A DNA stretch of 64,000 nucleotides, from positions 806,001-870,000 of the forward strand of contig VNWV01000003.1 in NCBI GenBank assembly GCA_009801085.1, read 5' to 3'. This document shows positions 11,976-23,800 of the stretch, piece after piece (positions within the stretch are counted from its first letter, which is position 1; each line of letters opens with the position of its first letter). This stretch comes from Lasiodiplodia sp. COLG20. Lineage: Eukaryota; Ascomycota; Dothideomycetes; Botryosphaeriales; Botryosphaeriaceae. The position numbers and the translations under genes are program-made. The notes beneath the pieces are model-generated. The model did not search any database. It was not told the origin of the DNA and saw nothing but the letters and a program-made list of their open reading frames with translations.

Positions 11976-12247
11976 GGCTGTCTGGGGCGTTTTCAAGCGA
12001 GTGAGAGAAGGGCAATTGAGTTGTGAAGAGGGGAGCTTTGGGAGTCGCGAACAATATGACTGTTCGGAACTGCGCGCTCTGGCGGGGCGGCAAGCGGAGA
12101 CGCGGACCCATGGGTCGCGGCGACCCCTGCAACTGCCGATCGCCGACGTCTTGGCGCGAGTTTTTTCGAGAAACCCGCCGTCGCGACTTTCGACCGCGCG
12201 CGTTGTCGGGACCCGAGAGGCCCAGCTGCAAAAATCCATATCTCGCC
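11976..12247. promoter_or_regulatory. Bidirectional promoter between trpD and MAK21
   Basis: Only 272 bases separate the two divergent start codons, so both core promoters and leaders must lie here. No certain TATA box. The half nearer MAK21 is GC-rich (about 12080-12220). That this is a shared promoter is inferred from spacing. Confidence 0.6.
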
Positions 12248-15206
12248 ATGGGAAAGAAGCGGACTGCTTCCGAATCGCGCCATGGCGCCGAAAAGCCCTT
12301 CCAGAAGCACGAAAAGGGCCAAAATCAGTCCAAAGACAACCACCATGGCGGCCGCGGCTCCAAGTCTGCGCCGTCCGGCCAGAAGAGCTCTCTGGTAAGC
12401 ATTTCTACCTTCCTAGGTACTTGTCCCTGCTGAAATATATGCACAGACTTTCCAGCCTCGCCCCGACTGGCATGCCGCTGAGCTTCCCGCCATTTCGATT
12501 CCAGACGAGTTCGTCCCTGCGCCTCGCTATGTTCTCGACGATGTCTACCAGTATGCCGAGTCCCTTCTCGAGTCGGAGAACAAGACATATGCCGACAGCA
12601 ACATGTCTGCCGACTCGTCGCATAAGTTCTTGTCCACCATTATGGCTTCGGGTACTTTGGAGGATAAAGTTTCGGCCTTGACGCTGTTGATTCAGGAATC
12701 GCCGCTGCACACCATGAAGGCCTTTGAAAATTTGTTGGGACTGGCTAGGAAGAAGAGCAGGAACCAGGCACTTCTCGCGCTGGGCGCGCTCAAAGATTTA
12801 CTGGGCCAGGGTGTGGTATTGCCGCCTGATAGGAAATTGCGCTCCTTCGTCAAGCAACCGGCTGTGCTTGCTGCGTTCTCTGGACCCAACGCAAACTGGA
12901 AGAAGGGACAGCGCTTGCCTCCTGGGATTGAAATTGTCCATTTGATTTCCTGGGCGTATGAGGATTGGCTGAAGCGCACTTACTTCGAGATGCTAAGGAT
13001 TCTCGAGGGCTGGTGCAACGATGAGGTCGAATACTCGAGAAGTCGCGCCATCACCTTCGTCTACGAGCTGCTGAAGGAGAAGCCTGAGCAGGAGGAGAAC
13101 TTGTTGAGGCTGCTCGTCAACAAGCTGGGAGACAACGAGAAAAAGATTGCTTCTCGTGCCTCGTACCTTCTCCTCCAGCTTCAGAACTCGCACCCGGTTA
13201 TGAAGGGTATCATCATTGGCGCCATCGAATCCGAGTGCCTTTTCCGCCCGAACCAGAGCCCCCACGCCAAGTACTACGCCATCATCACTCTGAACCAGAC
13301 AATTCTGAGCGCAAAGGAGCCGGAGGTTGCGAACAAGCTGCTGGAAATATACTTTGCGCTCTTCTTGAGTCTGCTGAAGAAAGGACCCAAGTCAGAAGCG
13401 AAGGACGATAAGAAGGCGCAGGGAGGTGGCGGCCAGGCCGGCAAGAAGGCAAAACAGAAGGCGAAGGCGAAGGAGAAGGAGCAGGAAAAGGCTGCTAATG
13501 CGGAATCAGAGCTGAACGAAAAGCTCATCGCCGGTGTCTTGACCGGTGTAAACCGTGCTTTCCCATACGCCAAGACCGACGATGTTGCTTTCGAGAAGCA
13601 GCTCGACACCGTCTTCCGCGTCACCCATTCCTCAAACTTCAACACGGCCATCCAAGCCTTGCTGTTGATTCAGCAAATCTCGGCAACCAAGCACTACTCG
13701 ACCGACAGGTTCTACCGGACGCTATACGAATCACTACTCGATCCCCGCCTCCTGCACTCCTCGAAACAAGTCATGTACCTTAACCTCCTGTACAGATCAT
13801 TGAAGGCCGATGTCAGCATCAAGCGCGTCAAGGCTTTCGTTAAGCGTCTGCTGCAGGTCATCACTCTCCACGAGCCGCCCTTCGTGTGCGGTGTTCTGTA
13901 CCTAATCTACGAACTCACCAAGACGTTCCCCAGCATCAAGACAATGCTCGAGACGCCCGAGCTCGACGACGACGACGAAGAAGAACACTTCGTCGACGCA
14001 CCCGAAGAAGCCGACGACACCAACACCGCCGCCGCCGCCGCTGTCCCCGAACCCAAGCCCTCGACCACCACCACCGGCCCGCGCTACGACGGCCGCAAGC
14101 GCGACCCAGACCACGCGCACGCCGACCTCAGCTGCCTGTGGGACCTGACGCCGCTGCGCCTGCACTTCCACCCCAGCGTGTCGCTCTTCGCGTCGCGGCT
14201 GCTGTACGGCGCCGGCGCCGACATGCCGCCCAAGCCCGACCCGACGCTGCACACGCTGATGCACTTCCTCGACCGCTTCGCGTACCGCAACGCGCGCCAG
14301 AAGAGTTCGGCCCAGGGCGGCGCTACGAAAGGTGTCTCCATCATGCAGCCGATGGCTGGCAGCGCGACCAAGGCCGACCTGCTCGTGCGCGCGGGCGGCG
14401 ACGCGGCGAAGTTGGAGGCCCCGCTCAACTCGGAGGCGTTCTGGCGGAAGAAGGTCGAGGATGTGCCGGCGGATGAGGTGTTCTTCCACCAGTACTTTGA
14501 GAAGAGCGGTGCTGCGGCGCAGAAGAAGGGGAGGAGGCAGGGGAAGAAAGCTGGCGCTGCTGCGGAGGAGGATGAGGAGGGTGGCAGTGATGCCGAGGAA
14601 CAGGAGATTTGGAAGGCGTTGGTGGGGAGTAGGCCGGACGTGGCGGGCCCGGATGAGGAGGACGATGAGGATTTGGAGGAGTTGGATGAGTTGATGGATG
14701 ATGATGATGATGATGAGAGCGATGGGGAGGACGGGGATGGGGGTGTCGTCATTGCTGATGCGCCGGATGATGATGAGGAGGAGGATGAGGAGGAAGATGA
14801 AGACGAGGAGATGGTCGATGCGGAGGTGGAGACGAAGAAGAAGGAGAAGAAAAAGTCGAAGGCGAAGGACGAGGTCGAGGAGGATGAGGCCAGCGATGCT
14901 GGCTTCGACTTTGATGATGGCGATGAGGGCGCTTTCGTTGGCAGCGACGAGGAGCTGGAGCTGCCGAGCGATTTCGACTGGGAGGATGCGGAGGATGATG
15001 AGGAAGAGGTGCAAGAGGAGAAGTCGAAGAAGGGTAAGAAGGGCAAGAAGGGTGAGAAGAAGGCGGCGGCAGTGGAGGAAGAGGCAGGCGAGGAAGATGA
15101 CAAGGACAAGAGAGGGAAGAAGAGGAGGAAGCTCAAGCACTTGCCGACTTTCGCCAGCGTGGAGGACTACGCTAAGTTGCTGGGTGATGATAGCGATGGG
15201 TATTAG
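12248..15206 (+). CDS. MAK21: CBF/Mak21 family ribosome biogenesis protein (Noc1)
   Basis: Nucleolar factor for early 60S pre-ribosome assembly and export, partner of Noc2. Exons 12248-12394 and 12447-15206 (52-base intron, GTAAGC to GCACAG); 968 aa, close to yeast Mak21 (about 1025). The N-terminus is basic and disordered. The HEAT-like CBF/Mak21 core includes LLVNKLGDNEKKIASRASYL, HAKYYAIITLNQTIL, STDRFYRTLYESLLDP and HEPPFVCGVLYLIYEL. The conserved block WDLTPLRLHFHPSVSLFA follows near residues 620-640. Residues about 760-960 are extremely acidic, with Asp/Glu runs alternating with Lys clusters, as usual in this family. The start is the first ATG, 16 codons or more before any alternative. 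Strongly supported. Confidence 0.95.
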
Positions 15207-16283
15207 AGAGGAAGCATTCATGATAAAGCCCGGGGTTCTGCAAAATCAAAAAAGGGAATTATGGGATCTGTGTGCGCTATGGAGGCGGCGTTTGCTTTAG
15301 ACATTATTATACATATTCATTTTTGGTCGCGGACGTGAATAGCATGGGAGCTACTTAGCTCTGTTCAAAGGGGTCTTGTTCGGATACCTGTCGTAGGTAG
15401 ACTTGAGAAGAGCACTGTCATCTTGTTGTTGAGATATCTGCATGCACATTTCGTTATAGGGATCAATTGGGCATGCTAACTACATTGGAACTACGTATTC
15501 TATGAAAGGTAGGGATGCCTCCACTTGACAATGCTGTCATATAGACATGGTGGCATTGGAGTTGAAAAGCATGGTATATCACTTGTGTGTAACGTTGGCA
15601 GGCATATGAGTCACTTGATAAGCCTCTCAACGGCATGTACTGCGTGAGATGGCAACGGATAGCTACAGATTGACATTTTGTGGATGCAAGATAGCCATTG
15701 ACAACGGTATTCTTGATGTGGTCAAGGGTGGTGAGGCAGAGATAGCGAAGGGAGTCGAGGTTGGGTTAAATTAGGCGTACGAGGCTGCAGGATACGTATA
15801 CCGCATTGGGACAGCGATTGGCTGGGGTCTCGGTGGACGTCGGCGGTAATGGAGAGGGAGCGGAGCGGGGTTGGCAAGTCTTCTGCCGCGACAAGGCGAG
15901 CGTAGGGCCGGTTGCGGGCGGCGGGAAGCGATGGACGAGTTGGGGGTGGAGTTGGGCGGGAAAATCAGAGGTGGACGAGGCCGCCGGGTTCGCAATGCCG
16001 TTTCGGGGAGAATATTGACGATATCGTCATCGTCGGCCGGCGGCGCGTGGGGAGCGGGCAGGCATAAAAGGCAACGCGTCGTCCGCCTGTCGCTGCTCGA
16101 TCGTCGTCGTCCTAACGTCTCCCACCTCCACCGTTCTCCCCTCGTCCGAAATCGCAAGTGCAAGCCGACGGCAGAAAGCAGGCCGAAGAGACGGAAGATT
16201 GTGACATCGGCGGACTTTGCAGCGACCCGATCTCGCGCCGAGCGGCAAAGTGTGGGGCTCGACCTTCAACCGCGGGGTGCCAA
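15207..16283. other. Intergenic region with dehydrogenase 5' leader
   Basis: 1.08 kb between MAK21 and the dehydrogenase. The 3' half turns GC-rich (15780 onward) and probably contains promoter and leader of the downstream gene. No gene, tRNA or repeat recognised. Confidence 0.6.
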
Positions 16284-18924
16284 ATGACAACAGTTTCGCC
16301 GCTTAATATCTCTGCTGCTATTCGCTCGACCCGTCAGCTCAAGACTCCATTGTCCCTCGTCCGCTGCGCGCACTACTCGGCCGTTAGCTGTCCCACTTCC
16401 ACCGTCCGCCCCTCTGTATCACGGACGAACGGCTCGCGCATTTCCGTCGCGTCCATCCGGCCCAAATTCTTCCACTCAACTCCCTCCAACTTCTTCGCAG
16501 CAGCGCCGAAAATGGGCAAGCCTAAGGCTCTCCTGCTGGGCGAGATTGACCAGTGAGTTTTGGCCCCAAATCCACAGCGGGCCTCGAACCAGCAGGGAGC
16601 GAGCACCCTGCACGTCACCCGCATGAACCTGCAGCATCTTGCGTCCGCCGCTAGGCGTGCCTGCATGAAAGCCCGGCCCCTGCCTTGGTTTATAGACGCT
16701 GACGGGAATGCAGCGCCAAGGCGACTTGGGAAGGTCTCTCGGACATTGCCGAGCTGGTGCGGCCGACGGCGAAGAACCGCGCCGAGTTTATCGAGGAGTG
16801 CAAGGCTGGCAAGCTCGATGGCGTCGTGGCCGCCTACAGGACCTTTGGCAGCGTTGCCATCACCGGTCTGGTCGACGAGGAGCTCGTGAACGCCCTGCCC
16901 GAGAGCCTGAAGTTCCTGGCTCACAACGGTGAGTTTTGATCTGTGCATTTTATCAGCTATCGCCAGTGTTTTTCACGCTGCATTTCCCGCCGGCGGCACG
17001 GCCGTCTGATTCTTGCCTATGTCCTTGTTCATGGGCCTAGACAGCTATATCTGCTTGCAATTGTCTCAGCGCAGGACTGACAGCTATCAAGGTGCCGGCT
17101 ACGACCAGGTTGATGTCCACGCATGCAAGGCCCGCGGTATCCGTGTCTCCAACGTGCCGTCGATCCCTGACGACGCAACTGCCGATGTCAACATGTTCCT
17201 GATCCTGGGTGCTCTGCGCGGCTTCAACACGTCGATGCTGGCTCTGCGCGCTGGTCAGTGGCGTGGCAACCCGCCGCCGCCGCTCGGCCACGACCCTGAG
17301 GGCAAGGTTCTCGGTATTCTGGGAATGGGTGGCATCGGCCGCAACCTGAAGAAGAAGGCTGAGGTCTTTGGCATGTCCGTCATTTATCACAACCGCCGCA
17401 AGCTCAGTGATGAGCAGTCCGGCGGTGCCGAGTACGTGAGCTTCGACGAACTTCTCGCGAGAAGCGATGTCCTGAGCTTGAATCTGCCTCTCAACGTAAG
17501 TCTGAATTCCCTATCGCTCGCCAGTATCCACCTGCTGTACTCGCCGAACTCACCTTCGTCCCGTTGCCCCTTTCTCCTGGATCGTCCGCCTCCCTTCTCT
17601 CTGTTTTGCCGCTCGCTCGCTTCTTGGGCCTTCTCGCTCGCTTGCCGTTTTCGGTTATCTCACCAAAACGCCCTCGTCCCGGCAAGCGTGATTTGGAGAA
17701 GGATATCCGAGACTTCTCCCTTCCTTCCAGGCCCTCCACCTTTCCCCTGACACTTCCCTGTTCTCCCGCGATTCCAGAACACTTGCCGTCACATCTGCAC
17801 ACTGTCACACACCTCCCGATCATCCCCGAAATGTGCAATCTGCCGCCACTTACTCACACAACATCCTTCCCCGTCCCCATCCCACGCCCAGCGCTACACA
17901 GCCACAGGAGGAGATTGCGCTGTCTCTCGCCTCGCTCGAGAGTGCCGTCACACGCCCAAATATACTCCCATCACAAACACCCCCCTTCCCATGTCCAAAT
18001 ATATATGTCAAATTTTCCGGAATGCTCCGGCAAGGGCAAGAGAAAAGGCTCTCTCATTAACACATTATTTTAATATTATTAGAAAAACACACGCCACATC
18101 ATCTCGGCGCCGCAATTCGCCAAGATGAAGAAGGGCGTCATCATCGTCAACACGGCACGAGGGGCCGTCATGGACGAGGACGCGCTGGTGAAGGCGCTCG
18201 AGAGCGGCCATGTCGCATCCGCGGGCCTGGACGTCTACGAGGAGGAGCCCAAGGTGCACCCGGGCCTCGTCGCGAACCCGCACGTCATGCTCGTGCCGCA
18301 CATGGGGACGTGGACCGTCGAGGTACGTTATAAACTTTCCTCGAGCTTCTGATATACCCCAACTCCCTTTTTTACTTTCCTTCGATCTGCGCTTTCTCGC
18401 ATATTGCTTTTTCTTCTGGAACGCCGGTGGGTGTGGGTTGGTCCTGTGGGGAGTTTCACTGCCCTGAGAAGGGCGCGAGCGCCGCCGTTGGAAGCGGGGG
18501 CGAACTTCGAGACGAGGCTGTTCCTAACGGTCGCGTATCGTCGACTTTCGTGCGTAGCGAAAGGGGGGGCATAGTTGCTCCTTCTAATGCTCGCTCGCTC
18601 TCGCTCGGCTTGTCTCGCTCGTTCGCATCCCCCTCCCCTTTGGCGAGCGAGAGAAAGGAGAGAGAGCGTCGAGACGGAGTCGCCGAATGACCGACCCCCC
18701 ACCTTCTAGAAGGAAAGAGGGATCAACCCTACCCACGTGTTCGAATGTTCTTGACGATCCTTGTTCGCGGATGGTACGGATTTGCTGACGATCTCATTAC
18801 TTTTTTCCACGGCGGCACACAGACCCAAACGAAGATGGAAGAATGGACGATCGGGAACGTGCGCGCCGCGATCGAGAAAGGCAGGGTCAACAGCATTGTG
18901 CCCGAGCAGGAGGACATGCAGTAG
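16284..18924 (+). CDS. D-isomer-specific 2-hydroxyacid dehydrogenase (glyoxylate/hydroxypyruvate reductase-like)
   Basis: NAD(P)-dependent reduction of 2-oxoacids such as glyoxylate. Five exons: 16284-16552, 16714-16928, 17092-17495, 18083-18322, 18823-18924; 409 aa. Residues 1-76 are rich in Ser, Arg and Thr with no acidic residue, a typical mitochondrial presequence. Met77 (MGKPKALLLGEID) coincides with where cytosolic homologues begin. The Rossmann motif GILGMGGIGRNL is near residue 236. Catalytic Arg322 is in VNTARGAVMDE, Glu351 in DVYEEEP and His369 in VPHMG. Introns 3 and 4 are 587 and 500 bases, about ten times the local norm, and low in complexity. Substrate is not predictable from sequence alone. 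Confidence 0.93.
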
Positions 18925-20097
18925 AGGAAAGAAAAATCGCGTTTGGTGCGATCCAAAAGAAAGGGGTGGGGGAAGACAAGATCCGAGACATGCCTTGGAT
19001 AGATCGAGGGGAGGGGTTCCAGAAACCCTATTCCACTATGCTGTGCATCTCTCGGAGACGGGAACCGGGGACGGACGGAGAGAGTTCCTGGCTGCCGAAG
19101 GGTCCTCTAGCTGGTGCGAGCGTTCAAGATTTCCGCCCTTCTTTTCCTTCTTTTTCGCCCTTTTTTGTTTTCTAGAAGAGAAAGGGAAATGGGATAGAAC
19201 TCTAGAAGATTATGACCAGACATATTCTCACGACCATTCTGTTGATCCTCGTTGTGGAATCATTTTCCTGGCTTCTTCTTCGTGATATTCCTCTGCTCGT
19301 CCCTATTTCCTTGTTGTTGCTCTGTGTGGGTGAGCAGGTGACGCATGGTGGATTTAATGTCGATTTACGCTCCGCACGGCCGGTCATTCCGATATCTCAT
19401 CCGCACCCGCGCGCACACGCACACAACGGCTCATATCTCGCCGGCTGCCGTTTTCCCATGCCCTTCTTGCCTGCTTGGACCTTTTTCTCAGACGAGAGCG
19501 AGAGCGAGAGCAGAGCCCCGCCATCACCTGGCCAAAGTTCCACACCTTCGTTCCCCTCCTCCACCTACCCCTCTCTCTATGCCCAACACACACACGAAGC
19601 ACAGCCCAGCTCATCACCCCCCAATCACGCAATCACCGTTGGCCACTCCTATTCAATCTGCGTCTATCGTTCCCAGCCCAATGGCAAATTGCGGACGAGC
19701 GAGCGCATCAGCTACGCTTCCCATTCCACTCGGCTTACCGCAGTTACCGCGCGCGAAGAAGGATGGGGACGACGACGACGACGGCACACGCGGGTCAAGG
19801 ACCTGCATCTGGCCACCTCCCGACATTTGACAGTCTCCATTTCTTTACTTTCTGTCTTTCGACTGTGCCGCACTCAACCTCACATCACACACCAACAGCG
19901 GCGGTTACGTCACGAAACCCTGTTTGTTCTAGGCCATTTGCTTATTTCATTGGGGAAAAAGCCAATCTAGCTGCCCAACATCGGACATGACGTGCAGGGT
20001 AAATGAGATTATCAAATCAAACGTCAGCCCCAACGGGCGGGCGGCGGCTGCAAGCAAGCAGAGAAAGGTGGCTGGGGTTAGTGGGTTGGTAAAGTTG

Positions 20098-20118
20098 GGT
20101 GGTGGTGGTGGTGGTGGT
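20098..20118 (+). repeat. (GGT)7 microsatellite
   Basis: Seven perfect tandem GGT units in non-coding DNA. Confidence 0.95.
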
Positions 20119-20247
20119 GAGAGCCAACGGCCCTTACGCCGCAATTAGCGCCGCGCGGGCAAGGAAAGATTATGTATGTATGTACATCTAGGTACCCGTA
20201 CCGGCCCCGCGGGGCACAGCGACGGCGCTAAGATGTGGGCATGACGG

Positions 20248-20265
20248 GCATGCGCGCGCGCGCGC
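20248..20265. repeat. Alternating purine-pyrimidine (mostly CG) tract, 18 bases
   Basis: Uninterrupted purine-pyrimidine alternation, mainly CG, followed 12 bases later by a GAGC-type run. The sequence class can adopt left-handed DNA. Confidence 0.85.
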
Positions 20266-20788
20266 TATGGACAAGCGAGAGCGAGCGAGCGAGAGGTAGA
20301 AAGAAAAACGCAAATGAGTGGGTAGGTGAGGGGAAGGAAATTGCGAAATAAGTCATGATATGAACCAAGGGAATGGGTTTGGAAAGGGCCTGGCCAGGGT
20401 AGATGGGGGGGTAGTGTAATGGGCAAGGGCAGGGCAATAGCATGACAGCAAACATCGGGGCAAGGGAAACAAAGGTCAATACAAATGATAATGTATTGCC
20501 ATTTTGCTGTGGTGGTGGTGTGGGCCCCACGGGGCCTCTTACCAATTATATCCTTCGCAATATCATGCCCACACAAGGCAATAATGCCATTGCCCTGGTC
20601 GTTACCAACACTCTGTATGTACTCCACTGCTGCGTACTCTCTACGTCCTTCATTTTTACTTTCTTCCGTCTCCCCCGCTTAGCACGTGGATCGGGGGTCC
20701 ACTCGTGTCAATGAAATTTGCCGTGTAGGACATGGGGTAGTGTGTTGCATGACATTGATGTACGTGTATATACCTATATGTTAATGAG

Positions 20789-20820
20789 GCACGCGCGCAC
20801 GCGCGCGCGTGCACGTGTGT
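20789..20820. repeat. 32-base perfect purine-pyrimidine alternation (Z-DNA-prone)
   Basis: Strict alternation for 32 bases, CG-rich in the centre and GT-rich at the right end, in non-coding DNA. Confidence 0.85.
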
Positions 20821-23800
20821 TTGTGGAGAACACGCTTTCCCGCGTCGTCGTCGTTTGGCGAGGAAAGGATTCCAATAACGGGCCGCTTCCGATACTTAAT
20901 TTGGGGAGGATGGGAAAGAGCGTCGTGGGACAGGCCCGAAAAGTGGTCAGAGTGTGCAACGGTTTGGTTGTTTTATTGGGTTGCCTTAACCGCAAATCAA
21001 CAAACACAAACAAAACAACAAAGAAAACACGAAGGTAAAAAGAATTCTTATGACCTCATCGTGCAGTAGAAATACATGGAGATGTAGGATAGAAGATAGG
21101 CATGGGAAAGACACGTCTCAATCAAAGCTTCGAAGGGTTAAATTGCGCCCCGTGTTTGGACGATCGAAGCGCGGGTGCGGCGGGAAATGTACACCAATTC
21201 ACATTGGCGCCCAGACTTACCATCATATTCTGCATACCCACCGACATGAAGGGCCTACGCGTGCGCGTCGTGCCTTTCGTTGTTGCCTGCACGTCGCAAA
21301 ATGGAAGGCATTGCCGCCGGTGGCAGTGCTCACCGGCGAAGTTCTAGGTTCCAATGGAAGCCGTAGATTACAAGGCTGTCGAAAATCAATTCCCAAAGGT
21401 GACATGGTACTGGGGACTTGGGGAAGCGGCAAGTAAAAAGAAGTGCCCGTGTGCCCCGTGGTGGGTGGCGGGCGCGGCGCGTGCCGGCGCCGTTCGGTGA
21501 CCGAGCACTCTCGTTTGCTGCGCGACATATTGCAATATATGGCCCTTTTCGGCCCAAGACGAACTTTTTGCCACGCGATGATTGCCGACCGGGAGCTGCC
21601 GCTCGTACAAAATTTGAATAGGCTTGGTCAAGCGAGAGGTAGAAAATAGAAAAGAAGGGTGGCAGAAATTCTAAAGAAGGGTCATGAAGGAGGACCAACA
21701 TCACAAAACAACGAGGCGTGTGTGTCGTATCGGCGGTATGCCTCCGATACAAGACAGAAAGCGGTCAGGGCGGCACGTGGCCCCCGGTGCGACCGTATGT
21801 TAGCCAACGAGAAAAGGAACTCACCTGTATGGCTCTGATTGTCGTCCCGCATGAATGTAGTGACGAGAAAGAGCACATCATGTGCTCATCCAATCTCCTT
21901 TCCCTTCTGCTCTTCCCTATCGTGTCCTCCAGGGCCCAGTCTTCTCGCTCGCTCGCTCAACTCCTTCGCCGTCTCCGAAGAGACCACCGCGCGAACTGAG
22001 ATTGCACGGAGCGCGCTCCGCAGCAAGAGGTGAAAATCAAAGGGCACCGAACAGTAATGTAACGGAGAAACGGCCGTGTTTCGGGGAAATCGGAAGGATG
22101 GCTTTGGCCTGAGGAGGAGGTTGGGTTATGATTACCAGTCCACCTTGGGCAAATCCAGCCGTTCTTTTTTTGCCCTGACGTCCTGCTTTCGCGCCCGCCG
22201 GCCCCGCGCGGCGCGCCAGCGGGTGTCCGTCGGCTCGTTCCCTTCCCTCGGGCTCTCCGGCGTCCGGCGAGACGGAGGTCCAGACACGTTGCTCCTCGCC
22301 GCTCATACCATCGACGGAGGGCTTTCGCTGTCCGGGCTTTTGGACCGATAGCGGGGGCTGTGCAAGAGCTATTCAGGAAGTGGCATGCCATGTCAGGCTG
22401 TAAGCGCGTGAACTCAGGCTGTGTACGACCGTTTTGCTGGGAATATCCGTGGACTGTGGGTGGCCGGTCTGGCGGCAGCCGCTTCCCGTCCCCTTGGTAG
22501 GCTAACGAGCGCGGTGGAAGCCCGAGTAGCCAGGACTCGAGTCAAGGCAAAAGGGTGCAGTCGTGGCTGAACTTGTCCAGGCTGTGGCCGCTGACAGCCA
22601 GTTTGACAAATCGATAGGCACGATTTCCTTGTGCACAGAAGCCACCAGCTGTATTAAGGATCAAGGATTGTTGCCCTTTTTGGGAATCGACTCAGCCGTG
22701 AAGTATGATCCGGACCGACTACCGGCCCTACCGCCGACCACAGCGATTCAAGCTTCGTATGATCTGCAGGCTGTCTCATTCGCGGCCCCCTTCGACCCGT
22801 GCTGAGCTACTGCATGTGCCGACGTGAGCGTCCCACGCGTGTCGCGTGGCATCCAAGACGCCTGGAGGGAAGAGAAAACTGAATGGTAAATTTAGACGGT
22901 GAAATTTGGCGTACGCGTACGAGATGGGACAAGCGGACCTGAATCAATAAAAACTAATGAGTATGATGCAAATGACATTTCGCTTGATGCCAAGGAATAA
23001 ACGTCCCGTGGTCGCGGGTGCGCCTGAACGGCCCCAGGTATCGATTCTTTCTCACGTGTCAGAGGTGGCTCGTTTTCGGCTTCGCCTGCGGTCCGTGGGA
23101 GCGAGCTTGCCAGGTGGTGGGCAGCAGAGGCCGCCAACGGCGTGGCCTCATGGTGTCCCCCCGGCTCGTCGAACCCTCAGGCGCAAGGCCGCACCCTGCG
23201 AGTGGAATCCGTCAATCTCTTCGCCAATAGTTGCACAGCTTCACGTGCAACAACCCCCTGCCCTAGTCAGCAAATCTTCACGCTCTTGGACTTCTCCACA
23301 CAGGCGGGTGCGCCGAGGCGACGGACGAGTCGCAGGGAGGTCTGTGACCCCCACGTAGAACCTATCCAGGGTTCGCCGGGATTGGGTCGGTGGTTGGTGG
23401 AAAACGGGGCGGAGGCTTGGGAGCGCGTTCGTGCGTTGGTGTTGCTGCGCCCTCCTCTGCGAATGGCACGGCGGCTCGGTGCAGCCGGTGTGCTGGAACG
23501 GCTCTACAGGCCCACATGGAGGTTTGGGACAAGTCATATACAGCGCTCCCGGATGCGTGAGTGGTGGTGACGGAGGGATCGCCAGTCCAAGCGGCGGGGC
23601 GCGGTCTGTGGGCGCTGTATCAGGTTCTCAACCTCACCCCTCGCCCCTCCAGCTGCCCCTCCCTGGGAGGCACGGGCAGCCAGAAAGTCATTGAGCAGCA
23701 GCGCAGAACTCCCGCGGAGAGTCCGGCCGGGCGGAGCTGACGTCTACCATCGGCGCGCACGGCTGCCACGGCATGCCAATCCCGCCTCTACGCGCCTGCA

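Noticed and set aside
13902..15221. Long minus-strand frames over the acidic tail of MAK21
   Set aside because: Shadows of GAG/GAT-rich coding sequence; no domain, and the sense gene is certain.
19212..19970. 252-codon plus frame downstream of the dehydrogenase
   Set aside because: Ser/Pro/His/Arg low complexity, no splice-consistent extension and no motif.
22563..22805. 80-codon plus frame in the gene-free region
   Set aside because: The least biased of the small frames there, but with no homology I recognise, no supporting exons and length within chance.
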